Below, in pieces: positions 29,216 to 43,100 of a stretch of 64,000 nucleotides of DNA; positions within the stretch are counted from its first letter, which is position 1, and each line of letters begins with the position of its first letter. The position numbers and the translations under genes are program-made. The DNA is taken from NCBI GenBank assembly GCA_029961685.1, contig JARWKL010000008.1, positions 18,695,981 to 18,759,980 of the forward strand. The letters are read 5' to 3'. The stretch comes from Aristolochia californica. Its lineage: Eukaryota; Streptophyta; Magnoliopsida; Piperales; Aristolochiaceae. Under the pieces are notes generated by a model, which ran no database searches, was not told the DNA's origin, and was given only the letters and a program-made list of their open reading frames with translations.

Positions 29216-32130
29216 GTTCTTATTTTTCCATTTACAAAAAGCTGACCTAACGATCATAGATTATTGTAAAGTGATTTAACATGCGTAACTAGCTATATTT
29301 TTTTAAGGGATGACTTATGGATTGCGAGTCAACACTCAGTTAAAAATTCCCCACCTCCCCCTTTTCTCGACGATTGCAGAACCTGATATAAAAAAACTAA
29401 AAAAATTTTACAATCACTAAAAATTATAAACACTTTCTGGAATTATCTCTCTATATTTGTTCATTGTAATTTCCCGTTTAGATGTATACTTTTTTCTTAA
29501 ATCAAAACGTCAGTTTTCACTTTCCCTTCATCTCGTAAACATCAAAATGAAATTTTTAGAGTTTATGTACGGAAAGAATTTAAAGCAATGAAAAAATGTA
29601 AGAAAAGTAAATTTATTCACAAACCACAATTTAATACAAAAGTTTTGCTATCCAAGTTTGGGTAATTCCACTAGTTCAACCCTAATAGCTCGGAATTTTA
29701 TAAGAATGAGATTTTTCTACACATGTTTCAAAAAATAGATATGCCCGCTTGAAACATGTTAAAGATACAAATTACCTAAGGATCGAAACCTTTTAAAGAG
29801 AATAACATTAAATTCTCAAGTGAACGTGCGGTGGGATATTTTCCCGAGTCACACAAGCCATTATTTTTCCCATTTACCAAAAGCTGACCTAACGATCAGC
29901 ATAACGGGCTATATTTTTGTAAGAAATGACTTATGGATTGGGAGTCAACACTTAGGTAAAAATTCCCCGCCTCCCCCTTTTTTCGACGATTGCAAAAACT
30001 GATATATAAAAACTGAAAATTGTTTACAATCCCTAAAATTTACAGACACTTTTTATAATTATCTCTCTCTACATTTGAGTATTGTGCATTTCCATTTAAG
30101 ATGTATACTTTATCTTAAATCAAAACTTGATTTTTCATTTTCCCTTCATCTCGGAAACAAAAAAAAAGAGATAAAAGGCTGAAAGATCACAACAAACTGA
30201 AAATTTAAGTGTTTATGTATGGAAAGAATTTAAAGCAATAAACAAATGTTAGTAAAGAAAATTTATTCACACCCCACAAATGAAAACAAAAATTTTGTTA
30301 TCCAAGTTTGGGAAATTCCACTGGTTCAACCCTAATTGCTCGGAATTTTAAAAGAAAGAGATTTTTCTACACATGATTTAAAAAATGGATATGCATGCTT
30401 GAAACATGTTAAATATGCAAATGACCTATAGATCCAAAAAATTTTTAGAGAATAACATTAAAATCTCATGTGAACATGCGGTGGGATATTTACTCGAGTC
30501 AAACAAGTTATTATTTTGCCCATTTACAAAATGCTGAACTAAAGATCATAGATGATTGTAAAGTGATTTATCATACGTAATGGGCTATATTTTTGTATGG
30601 AATGACTTATGGATTGCGAGTCAACACTTAGTTAAATATTCCCCGCCTCCCCCTTTTCTTGATGATTGCAGAACCTGATATATAAAAACTAAAAAAAGTT
30701 TACAATCCCTAAAAATTACGAACACTTTTTGGAATTATCTCTCTCTATATTTTTGTATTGTGCATTTCAATTTTAGATGGATACTTTTTTCTTAAATCAA
30801 AACTTGAGTTTTCACTTTCCCTTAATCTTGTAAGCGAAAAAAAGAGATAAAAGGCAAATAGATCACAACAAACTGAAAATTTTAGAGTTTATGAGTGGAA
30901 AGAATTTAAAGCAATAAAAAATTTAAATAAATAAAATTATTCACACACTACAAATAAACACAAAAGTTTTGTTATCCAAGTTTGGGAAATTCCACAAGTT
31001 CAAACCTAATAGCTAGGAATTTTATAAGAAGATATTTTTCTACACATGTTTTAAAAAATAGATATGCTTGCTTTAAACATTTTAAAGATGCAAGTGACCT
31101 ATGGATCCAAACCTTTTAAAGAGAATAACATTAAATTCTCAAGTGAAAGTGCAGTCGGATATTCACCCGAGTAAAATAAGCCATTATTTTGCCAATTTAC
31201 ATAAAGCTAACCTAACGATCATAGATGATTGTAAAGTAATTTATCATGCCTAATGGGCTATATTGTTTAAAGCAATGACTTATGGATTGGGAGTCAACAC
31301 TCAGTTAAAAATCCATCGCCTCCCCCTTTTCCTGACGTTTGCAGAACCTAAAAATTACAGATACTTTTTGAAATTATCTCTCTCTACATTTGTGCATTGT
31401 GCATTTCCATTTTAAACGTATACGTTTTTCTTAAATAAAAACTGGAGTTTTCACTTCCCTTACATCTCGTAAACAAAAAAAAAGAGATAAAAGGCAAATA
31501 AATCACAACAAAATGAATTTTTTAGAGTTTATGTACGAAAACAATTTAAAGCAATGAAAAAATGTATGTAAAGAAAATTTATTCACACCCCACAAATGAA
31601 CACAAAGGTTTTGTTATCCAAGTTTGGGTAATTCCACTAGTTCAACCCAAATAGCTCGGAATTTTATAAGAAAGAGATTTATCTACATATGTTTTAACAA
31701 ATGGATATGCATGTTTGAAACATGTGAAAGATGCAAATGACCTATGGATCCAAATCTTTTAAAGAGAATAACATAAAATTCTCAAGAGAACATGTGGTGG
31801 GATACTTACCCGAGTCAAACAAGCCATTATTTTGCCCATTTACAAAAAGCTGACCCAACGATCGTAGATGATTGTAAAATGATTTATCATGCGTAACGGG
31901 CTAAATATTTGTAAGGAATGACTTATGGATTGGGAGTCAACACTCAATTAAAAGTCCCTCACCACCCCCTTTTCTCGACGATTGCAGAACCTGATATATA
32001 AAAACTAAAAAGTGTTTACAATCCCTAAAAATTATAGCCACGTTTTGGAATTATATCTCTCTACATTTGTGCATTCTACATTTCTATTGTAGATGTATTC
32101 TTTTTTCTTAAATCAAAACCTGAGTTTTCA
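28900..32130. repeat. Five-monomer block present in A, absent from B
   Basis: Between unit A anchors 28539 and 32421 there are five further monomers (29189, 29780, 30430, 31103, 31746). In B, the partners of those two anchors, 53840 and 54489, are adjacent. The offset falls from 25,301 to 22,068 bp, a change of 3,233 bp. Loss in B or gain in A by unequal exchange or slippage would both explain this. The edges are approximate because the B junction is mosaic. Confidence 0.82.
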
Positions 32131-33207
32131 CTTTCCCCTCATCTCGTAAACATAAAAAAGAGATAAAAGGCAAATAGATCACATCAAAATTAAAATTTTA
32201 GAGTTTATGTATGGAAAGAATTTAAAGCAATGAAAAATATAATAAAAGAAAATTTATTCACAAACCACAAATTAACACAAAAGTCTTGTTATCCAAGTTT
32301 GCCTAATTCCACTAGTTCAACCCTAAAAGCTCGAAATTTTATAAGAAAAAGATTTTTCTACACATGTTTTAAAAAATAGATATGCACGCTTGAAACATAT
32401 GAAAGATGCAAATGACCTATGGATCCAATCCTTTTAAACTGAATAACATTAAATTCTCAATTGAACGTGCGGTGGGATATTTTCCCGAGTCAAACAAGCC
32501 ATTATTTTGCACATTTACAAAAGAGCCAACCTAACGATCAACGTAACAGGGTATATTTTTGTAAGGAATGACTTATGGATTGGGAGTCGACACTTAGTTA
32601 AAAATCCCCCGCCTCCCCCTTTTCCCGAAGATTGCAGAACCTGATATATAGAGACTAAAAAGAGTTTACAGTCCCAAAAAATTACGGCCACTTTTTGGAA
32701 TTATCTCTCTCTACATTTGTGCATTGTGCATTTCCATTTTAGATGTATACTTTTATCTTAAATCAAAACTTGAGTATTCACTTTCCCTTTATCTCGGAAA
32801 CAAAACAAAAAAGAGATAAAAGGCAAAAAGATCACAACAAATTGAAAATTTTAGAGTTTTATGTATGGAAAGAATTTAAAGCTATAAAAGAATTCAAGCA
32901 AAGAAAATTTATTCACACACCACAAACGAACACAAAAGTTTTCTTATCATAGTTTGGTAAATTCCACTAGTTCAACCCTAATTGCTCGGAATTTTATAAG
33001 AAAGAGATTTTTCTACACATGTTTTAAAAAATGGATTTGCATGCTTGAAACATGTTAAAGATGCAAATGACCTATGGTTCCAAACCTTTTCAAGAAAAAA
33101 ACATTAAAATCTCAAGTGAATGTGCGGTGGGATATTTACTCGAGTCAAACAAGCCATTATTTAGCCCATTTACAAAAAGCTGACCTAACCATCATGGATG
33201 ATTATAA

Positions 33208-33375
33208 AGTGATTTATCATCCGTAACGGGCTATATTTGTGTAAGGAATGACTTAAGGATTGGGAGTCAACACAAGGTTAAAAATCCCCCGCTATATTTT
33301 TCATGCCTAACACGCTATATTTTTACGGAATGACTTATGGATTGGGAGTCAACACTCAGTTAAATATCCCCCACC
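33208..33375. repeat. 82-bp internal tandem duplication in one monomer (unit A)
   Basis: The segment from TTTATCAT through GGAATGACTT to the C-rich tract occurs twice, the two GGAATGACTT motifs lying 82 bp apart (33245 and 33327). The first copy ends in CCCCCGC, where the second begins with TATATTTTTCATGCC. The host monomer is 756 bp. Unit B has the same duplication, so it predates the A/B duplication. Confidence 0.85.
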
Positions 33376-33879
33376 TCCCCCTTTTCCCGACGATTGCATA
33401 ACCTGAAATTTAAAAACTAAAAAGAGTTTCCAATCCCTAAAAAATACAGAAACTTTTTGGAATTTTCTCTCTCTACATTTGTGCATTGTGATTTTCCATT
33501 TTAAACGTATACTTTTTTCTTAAATTAAATTTGAGTTTTCACTTCCCTTTCATCTTGTAAAATAAAAAAGAGATAAAAGGCAAATAGATCACAACAAAAT
33601 GAAAATTTTAGAGTTTATGTACAGAAACAATTTAAAGCAATAAACAAATGCAAGTAAAGAAAATTTATTCACATCCATCAAATGAACACAAAAATTTTGT
33701 TATCCAAGTTTGGGTAATTCCACTACTTCAACCCAAATAGCTCGGAATTTTATGAGTAAGAGATTTATCTACATATGTTTTAAAAAATGGATATCCATGC
33801 TTGAAGCATGTTAAAGATGCAAATGTCCTAAGGATCCAAATCTTTTAAAGAGAATAACACTAAATTCTCAAGAGAACAT

Positions 33880-36515
33880 GCGGTGGGATATTTACACGAG
33901 TCAAACAAGCCTTTATTTTGCCAATTTACAAAAAGCTGACCTAACGATCATAGAGGATTATAAAGTGATTTATCAAGCATAACAGGCTATATTTTTGTAA
34001 GGAATGACTTATGGATTGGGAGTCAACACTCAGTTTAAAATCCCTTGCCTCCCTCTTTTCCCGACTGATGAAGAACTAGATATATAAAAACTAAAAAGAG
34101 TTTACAAACCGTAAAAATTACAAACACTTTTCGGAATTATCTCTCTCTACATTTTTGCATTGTGCATTTCCATTTCAGATGTATACTTTTTTCTTAAATA
34201 AAAACTTGAGTTTTCACTTTCCCTTCATCTCGTAAACCAAAAAAAAAAAAATGAAAGGCAAGAACAGCACAACAAAATGAAAATTTAAGAGTTTATGTAT
34301 GGAAAGAATTTAAAGCAATGAACAAATGTAAGAAAATAAAATTTATTCGCACACAACAAAAGAACACAAAAGTTTTGCTATCCAAGTTTCGGTAATTCCA
34401 CTCGTTCAACCCTAATAGCTCGGAATTTTATAAGAAAGAGATTTTTCTACACAAGTTTTAAAAAATAGATATGCCTACTAAAAGTATGTTAAAGATACTA
34501 ATGACCTATGGATCCAAACGTTTTAAACAGAATAAAATTAAATTCTCAAGAGAATGTGTGGTGGGATATTTACCCGAGTCAAACAAACAATTATTTTACC
34601 CATTTACCTAAAGCTGACCTAACGATCATAGATGATTGTAAAGTGATTTATGATGCGTAAGTCGCTAAATTTTTGGAAGGAATGACTTATGGATAGGGAG
34701 TCAAAACTCAGTTAAAAATCCCCCGCCACCCCCTTTTCCCGAAGATTACAGAACCTGATATATAAAAACTAAAAAGAGTTTACAATCCCTAAATATTACA
34801 GGCACATTTTGGAATTATCTCTCTCTACATTTATGCATTCTACATTTCCATTTTAGATTGATACATTTTTCTTAAAGGCCAATAGATCACATCAAAATTA
34901 AAGTTTTATATTTTATGTGTGGGAAGAATTTGAACCAATGAACAAATGTAATAAGAGTAAATTTATTCACAAACCACAAATTAACACAAAAGTCTTGTTA
35001 TCCAAGTTTGGGTAATTCCACTAATTCAACCCTAATAGCTCGGATTTTTATAAGAAAGAGAATTTTTTACACATGTTTTAAAAAGTGGATATGCACGCTT
35101 GAATCATGTTAAAGATGAAAATCACATTAAAGTGAATAACCTTTTAAAGAGAATAACATTAAATTCTCATGTGAACGTGCGATGGGATATTTTCCCAAGT
35201 CAAACAAGCCATTATTTTGCCCATTTACAAAAATATGACCCAACGATCAGCGTAACGGGCTATATTTTTGTAAGGAATGACTTATGGATTGGGAGTCAAC
35301 ACTCAGTTAAAAATCCCCCCCCCCCCCCCCTTTTCCCGACGATTGCAGAACCTGATATATAAAAACTGAAAAGTGATTACAATCCCTAAAAATTACGGAC
35401 ACTTTTATGAACTATCTCTCTCTACATTTGTGCATTGTGCATTTCCATTTTAGATGTATACTTTTATTTTAAATCAAAACTTGACTTTTCACTTTCCCTT
35501 CATCTAAAAAAAAAAAGAGATTAAAGACAAAAAGATCAGAACAAACTGAAAATTTTAGAGTTATGTATGGAAAGAATTTAAAGCAATAAACAAATGTTAG
35601 TAAAGAAAATTTATTCACACACCACAAATGAACAAAAAAGTTTGTTATCCAAGTTACGAAAATGCCACTAGTTCAACCCCAATTTCTTGGAATTTTATAA
35701 GAAAGAGATTTTTCTACACATGTTTTAAAAAATGGATATGCATGCATGATACATGTTAAAGATGCAAATGGCCTATGGATCCAAACCTTTTATAGAGAAT
35801 AACAATAAAATCTCAAGTGAACGTGCGGTGGAAAATTTACTCGAGTCAAACAAGCTATTATTTTCCCCATTTACAAAAAGCTGACCTAACGATCATAGAC
35901 GATTGCAAAGTGATTTATCATGTGTAACGGGCAATATTTTTGTAAGGAATGAGTTATGGATTGCCAGTCAACACTCAGTTAAAAATTCCCCGTCTCCCCC
36001 TTTTCTTGTCGATTGCAGAACCTGATATATAAAAACTAAAAAAAGTTTACAATCCCTAAAAAATACAAACACTTTCTAGAATTATCTTTCTCTATATTTG
36101 TGCATTGCGCATTTCCATTTTTGATGTATACTTTTTCATCAATCAAAACTTGAGTTTTCACTTTCCCTGCATCTTGTAAACATGAAAAAGAGATAAAAGG
36201 CAAAGAGATGACTTGAAAATGAAAGTTTTAGAGTTTACGTATGGAAAGAATTTAAAGCAATGAACAAATGTAAGAAAAGAAAATTTATTCACAAACCGCA
36301 AATTAACACAAAAGTCTTTTTATCCAAGTTTTGGTAATTCCACTAGTTCAACCCTAATCGCATTGGAGTTTTATTCGAAAAAGGTTTTTCTACACATGTT
36401 TTAAAAAAAAAGATATGCCCGCTTGAAACATGTTAAAGATGCAAATGACCTAAGGGTCCAAACCTTTTAAAGAGAATAACATTAAATTCTCAAGTGAATG
36501 TGCAGTGGGATATTT
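33880..36515. repeat. Four-monomer block present in A, absent from B
   Basis: B matches A up to just after anchor 33832 (B 55891), then continues as A does just after anchor 36454. The offset falls from 22,059 to 19,437 bp, a change of 2,622 bp covering four monomers. B keeps the downstream marker TTTCCCGAG followed by CAGCGTTACGGGC, unique to A around 36,520-36,585. The exchange point lies about 30-65 bp downstream of the anchor. Confidence 0.85.
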
Positions 36516-37131
36516 TCCCGAGTCAAACAAGCCATTATTTTGACCATTTATAAAAAGCTGACCTAACGATCAGCGTTACGGGCTATATTTTTGTAAGAAA
36601 TGACTTATGGATTGGTAGTCAACACTTAGTTAAAAATCGCCCGCCTCCCCCTTTTCCCGAAGATTGCAAAACCTTATATATAAAAAATGTAAAGTGTTTA
36701 CAATCCCTAAATATTACGGTTACTTTGTGGAATTATCTCTCTCTACATTTGTGCATTGTGTATTTCCATTTTAGATATATACTTTTATCTTAAATCAAAA
36801 CTTGAGTTTTCATTTTCCCTTCATCTAGGAAACAAAAAAAAGAGATAAAAGGCAAAAAGATCAGAACAAACTAAAATTTTTAGAGTTTATGTATGGAAAG
36901 AATTTAAAGCAATAAAAAAATGTAAGTAAAGAAAATTTATTCACACGCCACAAATGAACGCAAAAGTTTTGTTATCCTAGTTTGCGAAATTCCACTAGTT
37001 CAACCCTAATTGCTCAGAATTTTATAAGAAAGAGATTTTTCGACACATGTTTTAAAAAAATGCATATGCATGCTTGATACATGTTAACGATTCAAATGAC
37101 CTATGGATCCAAACCTTTTATAGAGAATAAC
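34225..37131. repeat. Nested duplication inside unit A, second copy
   Basis: Partner of ~26,250-29,215. It carries the ~60-bp deletion near 34,876, which removes the A-rich stretch, and a lost anchor near 35,135. It also has a 16-nt C run at 35,315. Most of it lies in the four-monomer block missing from unit B. The B junction at ~55.95 kb falls inside its last monomers. Confidence 0.62.
35315..35330. repeat. Homopolymer run of 16 C
   Basis: The usual interrupted tract (CCCCCGCCTCCCCC) is replaced by 16 consecutive C. It lies in the four-monomer block without a unit B partner, so the change cannot be polarised within this window. Confidence 0.9.
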
Positions 37132-40100
37132 ATTAAAATCACAAGTGAACATGCGGTTGGATATTTACTCGAGTAAAACAAGCTATTATTTTGCCCATTT
37201 ACAAAAAGCTGACCTAACGATCATTTATGATTGTAAAGTGATCTATCATGCGTAACGGGCTATATTTTTGTAAGGAATGACTTGTGGATTGGGTGTCAAC
37301 ACTCAGTTAATAACCCCCCCGCCTCTCCCTTTTCCCGACAATTGCAAAACTTGATATATAAAAACTAAAAAGAGTTTGCAATCCTTAAAAATTACAAACA
37401 CTTTTTGGAATTATCTCTCTCCACAATTATGCATTGTGCATTTCCATTTTAGATGTATACTTTTTTCTTACATCAAAAGTTGAGTTTTCACATTCCCTTC
37501 AAATCGTAAACAAAAAAAGAGATTAAATGCAAATAAATCACAAAAAAATGAAAATTTTAGAGCTGATGTATGGAAAGAATTTAAAGCTATAAAAAATGTA
37601 ATTAAATAAATTTTATTCACACACCGAAGATGAACACAAAATTTTTCTTTTCCAAGTTTGGGGAATTCCACTAGTTCACCCCGAATAGCTCGGAATTTTA
37701 CAAGAAAGATATTTTTCTACACATGTTTTAAAAAATGGATATGCATGCTGGAAACATGTTAAAGACTCAAATGACCTATGGATCCAAAGCTCTTAAAGTG
37801 AAAAATATTAAATTCTCATGTAAACGAGCAGTGGGATATTTACCCGAGTCGAACAAGCCAGCATTTTGCCTATATACAAAAAGCTGACCTTACGATTATA
37901 GATGATTGTAAAGTGATTTACCATGCGTAACGGGGTATATTTTTTTAAGGAATGACTTATGGATTGAGAGTGAACACTCTTTTAAAAATCCCCCGCCTCC
38001 CCCTTTTCCCAAAGATTGCAGAATCTGGTATATTAAGACTAAAATGAGTTTACAATCCCTTAAAATTGCAAACACTTCTTGGAATTATCTCTCTCTACAT
38101 TTGTGCATTGTCCATTTCCATTTAAGATGTATACTTTTTTCTTAAATCAAAACTTGATTTTTCACTTTTCCTTATCTCGTAAACAAAAAAAAGAGATAAA
38201 AGGCAAATTGAACACAATAGACTCAAAATTTTAGTGTTTATGTATGGAAAGAATTTAAAGCAATGAACAAATATAAGTAAATAAAATTTATTGACACACC
38301 AAAAATGAACAAAAAAGTGTAGGTATCCAAGTGTGGGAAATTCCACTAGTTCTACCCTAATAGCTCAGAATTTTTTAAGAAGTGATTTTTCTACAAATGT
38401 TTTAAAAAATGGATATGCAAGCTTGAAACATGTTAAAGATGCAAATTGCCTATGGATCCAAACCTTTTAAAGAGAATAACAATAAATTCTAAACTAAACG
38501 TACGGTGGGATATTTTCCAGATTCAAACAAGCCATTTTTTTCCCATTTCCAAAAAGCGGACCTAAGGATTATAGGTGTTAGGAAAGTGATTTATCAAGCA
38601 TAACTGACTATATTTTTGAAAGGAATTACTTATGGATTGGGAGTTAACATTCAGTTAAAAATCCCCTACCTCCCCCTTTTCTCAACGATTGCAAAACCTG
38701 ATATATAAAAGCTAAAAATATTTTACAATCCCTATAAATTATAGACACTTTTTAAAATTATCTCTCTCTAAATTTGTACGTTGTGTATTTCCATTTTAGA
38801 TGCATACTTTTTACTTAAATCAAAACTTGAGTTTTCACTTTCCCTCCATCTCGTAAACAAAAAAAAGAGATAAAGGGCAAATAGGTTTCAAAAAAATGAA
38901 AATTTTAGAGTTTATGTATGGAAAGAATTTATAGCAATAAACAAATTGTAAGTAAAGAAAATTTATTCACAGACCACAAACGAATACAAAATTTTGTTAT
39001 CCAAGTTTGGGAAATTCCACTAGTTCAACCCTAATAGCTCGGAATTTTATAAAAAAGAGATTTTTCTACATATGTTTTAAAAAAAGGATGTGCATGCTTG
39101 AAACATGTAACAAATGCAAATGACCTACGGATCCAAACCTTTTAAAGAGAATAACATTAAATTCTCAAGTGAACGTGCGGTGGGCTATTTACCCGAGTGA
39201 AACAAGCCATTATTTTGCCCATTGACAAAAAGCTGAACGAAGGATCATAGTTGATTGCAAAGTGATTTATCATGCATAACGGGCTATATTTTTTTAAGGA
39301 ATGACTTATAGATTGGGAGTCAACATTCAGTTAAAAGTCCCCCGCCTCCCCTATTTCCTAATGATTGCAGAACAAAATATATAAAAACTAAAAAGAGTTA
39401 CAATTCCTAAAAATTACAAACACTTTTTGGAATTATCTCTATCTAAATTTTGGGATTGTTCATTTCCATTTTAGATGTATACTTTTTTCTTAAATCAAAA
39501 CATGAATCTCACTTTCCCTTCATCTCGTAAACAGAAAAAAGAGATAAAAGGCAAATAGATCACAACAAACTGAAAATTTTAGAGTTTATGTATGGAAAGA
39601 ATTTAAAGCAATAAACAAATGTAAGTAAAAAAAATTTATTCACTCACCACAAATGAAGACAAAAGTTTCATTATCCATGTTTTGGAAATTCCACTAGTTC
39701 AACCCTCATAGCTCGGAATTTTATAAGAAAGAGATTTTTCTACTCATGTTTTAAAAAATGGATATGCATGCATGAAACAAGTTAAAGATGCAAATGATCT
39801 ATGGATGCAATCCTTTTAAAGAGAATAACATTAAATTCACAAGAGAATGTGCAGTGGGATATTTACCCGAATCAAACAAGCCATTATTTTGCCCATTAAC
39901 AAAAGCTGACCTAACGATCATAGATGATTGTAAAGTTATTTATCATGCGTAATGGGCTATATTTTTGCACGGAATGACTATGGATTGGGAGACAACACTC
40001 TGTTAAAAATCCCCCGCCTCCCCCTTTTCCCGATGATTGCATAACCTGATATATAAAAACTAAAAAGAGTTTACAATCCCTAAAAATTACAAACACTTTT

Positions 40101-43100
40101 TTGAATTATAGCTCTCTATATTTGTGCATTGTGCATTTCTATTTTAGATGTATACTTTTTTCTTAAATCAGAACTTGAGTTTTCACTTTCCCTTCATCTC
40201 ATAAACAAAAAAATAGGTGAAAGGCAAATAACTCACAACAAAATGAAAATTTTAGAGTTGATGTGTGGGAAGAATTTAAAGCAATAAACAAATGTAAGTG
40301 AAAAAAATTTATTCCCACACCACAAATTAACACAAAAGTTTTGTTATCCAAGTTTGGGAAATTCCTTTTAGTACAACCCTAATAGCTCAGAATTTTATAA
40401 GAAAGAGATTTTTCTACACATGTTTTAAAAAATGGATATGCATGTTTGAAACTTGTTCAAGATGTAAATGACCTATGTATCCAAACCTTTTAAAGAGAAT
40501 AACATTAAATTCTCAAGTGAACGTGCGATGGGATATTTACACGAGTCAAACAAGCCATTGTTTTGCCCATTTACAAAAAGCTGAACTATGGATCATTGAT
40601 GATTTTAAAGTGATTTATCATGCATAACGAGCTATATTTTTCAAGGAATGAATTATGGATTAGGAGTCAACACTCAATAAAAAATCCCCCGACTCCCCCT
40701 TTTCCCGACGATTGCAGAACCTGATATATAAAAACTAATAAGAGTTTACAATCCCTAAAAATTAAAAAACTTTTTTGGAATTATCTCTCTCTACAATTTT
40801 TCATTGTGCATTTCCATTTTAGATGTATACTTTTTTTTTTAAATCAAAAATTGAGTTTTCACTTGCCCTTCATCTCATAAACAAAAAAAAGAGATAAATG
40901 GCAAATAGATCACAACAAACTGAAAATTTTAGAGTTTATGTTTGGAAAGAATTTAAAGAAATAAACAAATTTTAAAAAATAAAATTATTCAAACACGACA
41001 AATGAACACAAAATTTTTTTATCCAAGTTTGGGAAATTCAACCGTAAGAGCTTGGAATTTTATAAGAAGATATTTTTCTACACATGTTTTAAAACATTGA
41101 TATGCATGCTTTAAACATGTTAAATATGCAAATGACCTATGGATCCAAACCTTTAAAAGAGAATAACATTAAATTCTCAAGTGTACGTGCAGTGGGATAT
41201 TTACCCGAGTCAAATAAGCCATTAGTTTGCCCATTTAAAAAAAGGTGACCTACCGATCATACATGATTGTAAAGTGATTTATCATTCGTAATGGGTTATA
41301 CTTTTGTAAAGAATGAGTTATGGATTAGGAGTCAACACTCAGTTAAAAATTCTCTGCCTCCCCCTTTTCCCGACTATTGTAGAACCTGAAATATAAAAAT
41401 AAAAAGAGCATCCAATCCCTTAAAATTATGAACACTTTTTGGAATTATTTCTCTCTACTTTTGTGCATTGTCCATTTTCATTTTAAACATATACTTTTTC
41501 TTAAATAAAAACTTGAGTTTTCACTTCCCCTTCATCTCATAAACAAAAAACTGAGATAAAAGGCAAATAGATCACAACAAAATGAAAATTTCAGAGTTTA
41601 TGTTCGGAAACAATTTAAAACAATAAACAAATGTAAGTAAAGATAATTTATTCACACCCAACAAATGAACACAAATGTTTTGTTATCCAAGTTTGGGTAA
41701 TTCCACTAGTTCAACCCTAATAGCTCGGAATTTTATAAGAAAGAGATTTATCTATATATGTTTTAAAAAATGGATATGCATTCTTGAAACATGTTAAAGA
41801 TTCAAATGACCTATGGATCCATATATTTTAAAGAGAATATTATTAAATTCTCAAGAGAACGTGCGGTGCGATATTTACCTTAGTCAAACAAGCCATTTTT
41901 TGCCTATTTACAAAAAGCTGACCTAACGATCATAGGTGATTGTAAAGTGATTTATCATGCGTAACGGGCTATATTTTTGTTTGGAATGACTTATGGATTG
42001 GGAGTCAACACAGTTAAAAATCCCCCACCTCCCCCTTTTCCCGACTATTGAAGAACGTGACATATAAATACTAAAAAGAGTTTACAATCCCAAAAAATTA
42101 CAAACACTTTTTGGAATTATCTCTCTCTACATTTGAGCATTGGGCATTTCCATTTTACATGTATACTTTTTTCTTAAATAAAAACTTGATTTTTCACTTT
42201 CCCTTCATCTCGAATACAAAAAAAAAGATATAAATGGCAAATAGATCACAACAAAATGAAAATTTTAGAGTTTATGTATGGAAAGAATTTAAAGCAATAA
42301 ACAAAGGTAAGTAAATAAAATTTATTCACACACCACAAATGAGCACAAAAGTTTTGTTTTCCAAGTTCTGGAAATTCCACTAGTTCAACCCTAATAGATC
42401 GGAATTTTATAAGAAAGAGATTTTTCTACATATCTTTTAAAAAATGGATATGCATGCTTGAAATATGTGGTAGATGCAAATGACCTATGGATCCAAACCT
42501 TTTAAAGAGAATAACATTAAATTCTCAAGTGAACGTGCGGTGGGATATTTACCCTATTAAAAAAAGCCATTATTTTGCCCATTTAAAAAAATCTAACCTA
42601 ATTATTATAGGTGATTGTAAAGTGTTTTATCATGCATAACGGGCTATATTTTTTTAAGAAATGACATATGGATTGGGAGTCAACACTCAGTTAAAAATCC
42701 CCCGCCTCCCCCTTTTATCGAAGATTGCTGAACCTGATATATAAAAACTAAAAAGAGTTTACAATCCCAAAAAATTACAAACACTTTTTTGAATTATCTC
42801 GCTCTATATTTCTGAATTTTTCATTTCCATTTTAGATGTATACTTTTTTCTTAAATGTAAACTTGAGTTTTCACTTTCCCTTCATCTTGTAAACAAAAAA
42901 AAGAGATAAAAGGGAAATAGATCACAACAAACTGAAAATTTTAGAGTTTATGTATGGAAGGAATTTAAAGAAATATACAAAAGTAAGTAAAGAAAATTTA
43001 TTCACACACCACAAATGAATACAAAATTTTTGTTATCCAAGTTTGGGAAATTCCATTACTTCTACCGTAATACCTCTGAATTTTATAAGAGAGCATTTTT

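Noticed and set aside
33290..33380. Transposon insertion explaining the 756-bp monomer.
   Set aside because: The extra sequence is an 82-bp copy of adjacent monomer sequence with no terminal repeats or target-site duplication.
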